A stretch of 6,261 bases of DNA from Bacillota bacterium (GTDB lineage Bacteria > Bacillota > Clostridia > Oscillospirales > Ruminococcaceae), in assembly GCA_029550985.1 (NCBI GenBank), contig JAKPGH010000225.1, forward strand, positions 1 through 6,261. The letters are read 5' to 3'. The position numbers and the translations under genes were made by a program. Positions 5,833 through 6,261 of this stretch are shown here, one piece after another. The first letter of the stretch is position 1, and the number at the start of each line of letters is the position of its first letter. The notes below the pieces were generated by a model. The model made no database searches. It saw only the letters and a list, made by a program, of their open reading frames with translations, and had not been told where the DNA came from.

Positions 5833-6261
5833 TTGGAAGATCTGAACATTGGAAAGAAGATTCAAACAATACGCAAAAACAAAAAAATCAGCACGCGCAA
5901 GCTTGCGGCAATGTCGGGCCTTACCGCCTCCATGATTAGCCAAATCGAAAGCGGTATGGTGAATCCTTCCATTTCTACGCTGCGAGCCATTAGCGTTGCT
6001 TTGGAAGTTCCGCTCTACTACTTTTTTAAAGAAGACGGGGATACCGCCATTGTGGTGACTCCCAACACCAGGAAAACCCTTGGAAGCAAGCTGGAACCAT
6101 CCGTAACCTACGAATTGCTGACGCCGAATACCCGGGGCGACATTGAATTTTGCATGATGATTATCCCGCCCAATTCCTATTCCAATTCGGAGTCCAATAG
6201 CCACCTGGGGGAGGAGGTCGCATTCCTCTATTCCGGCAAGGAAGTGGAACTTCAAATTGAC
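5833..6261 (+). CDS. XRE-family transcriptional regulator with C-terminal cupin domain (runs off right edge)
   Basis: DNA-binding regulator with an N-terminal helix-turn-helix of the XRE/HTH_3 family at about residues 6-62 (IGKKIQTIRK, then RKLAAMSGLTASMISQIESG and NPSISTLRAISVALEVPL), followed by a linker and the start of a cupin_2 domain with the typical SHLGEEVAFLYSGKEVEL segment near the right edge. 143 residues are visible; related proteins run to about 180-190, so roughly 40 are missing. I take TTG at 5833 as the start because of the promoter and Shine-Dalgarno positions and because MEDLNIGKKI resembles family N-termini. In-frame ATGs at 5812 and 5800 are the alternatives. It is divergent from the D-aminoacylase operon and shares its control region, so it is the likely regulator of that operon and perhaps of itself. 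XRE-cupin proteins often bind small metabolites in the cupin; here an N-acyl-D-amino acid or D-serine is a reasonable guess. Confidence 0.92.
   Translation, partial: MEDLNIGKKIQTIRKNKKISTRKLAAMSGLTASMISQIESGMVNPSISTLRAISVALEVPLYYFFKEDGDTAIVVTPNTRKTLGSKLEPSVTYELLTPNTRGDIEFCMMIIPPNSYSNSESNSHLGEEVAFLYSGKEVELQID

Noticed and set aside
5731..6255. Minus-strand open frame of 174 codons over the regulator
   Set aside because: The plus strand encodes a clear XRE helix-turn-helix plus cupin start; the antisense product has no motif.
1..6261. CRISPR array, insertion sequence, tRNA/rRNA or phage attachment site
   Set aside because: I looked for spaced direct repeats, terminal inverted repeats with a transposase, and tRNA cloverleaf signatures on both strands and saw none.

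Overview
This window looks like chromosomal DNA of a Gram-positive anaerobe of the Clostridia, most likely Oscillospirales. The helicase at the left edge has the N-terminal extension and the insert after Walker A that I associate with UvrD/PcrA proteins of that group. Shine-Dalgarno sites are of the strong GGAGG type and promoters are of the sigma-70/SigA type. The placement is inferred from protein style, not from a search.

Layout, left to right. (1) 1-739, minus strand: the first 246 residues of a UvrD/PcrA superfamily-1 DNA helicase, running off the left edge. (2) About 740-1116: no convincing protein gene. It holds the helicase promoter (an extended -10), a leader of roughly 165 nt with GC-rich hairpins including one that looks like an intrinsic terminator just before the helicase Shine-Dalgarno, and the strong terminator of the next operon. 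(3) 1117-5493, minus strand: a tightly spaced three-gene operon, transcribed in the order D-aminoacylase (5493-3901), GntP-family permease (3859-2507), D-serine dehydratase DsdA (2481-1117), with gaps of 41 and 25 nt. (4) 5494-5832: an AT-rich divergent control region with a near-consensus promoter facing each way and several TGTTAA half-sites. (5) 5833-6261, plus strand: the N-terminal part of an XRE-family regulator with the beginning of a C-terminal cupin domain, cut by the right edge.

How the genes fit together (inference from family functions): the permease brings in a D-serine-related compound, the cytoplasmic D-aminoacylase removes an N-acyl group from an N-acyl-D-amino acid, and DsdA converts D-serine to pyruvate and ammonia. 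The divergent XRE-cupin protein is the obvious candidate regulator, perhaps sensing the acylated or free D-amino acid through its cupin. This resembles the E. coli dsdXA detoxification/catabolism system but has a deacylase added and an XRE-cupin regulator where E. coli has the LysR-type DsdC. The helicase is an unrelated neighbour separated by a terminator.
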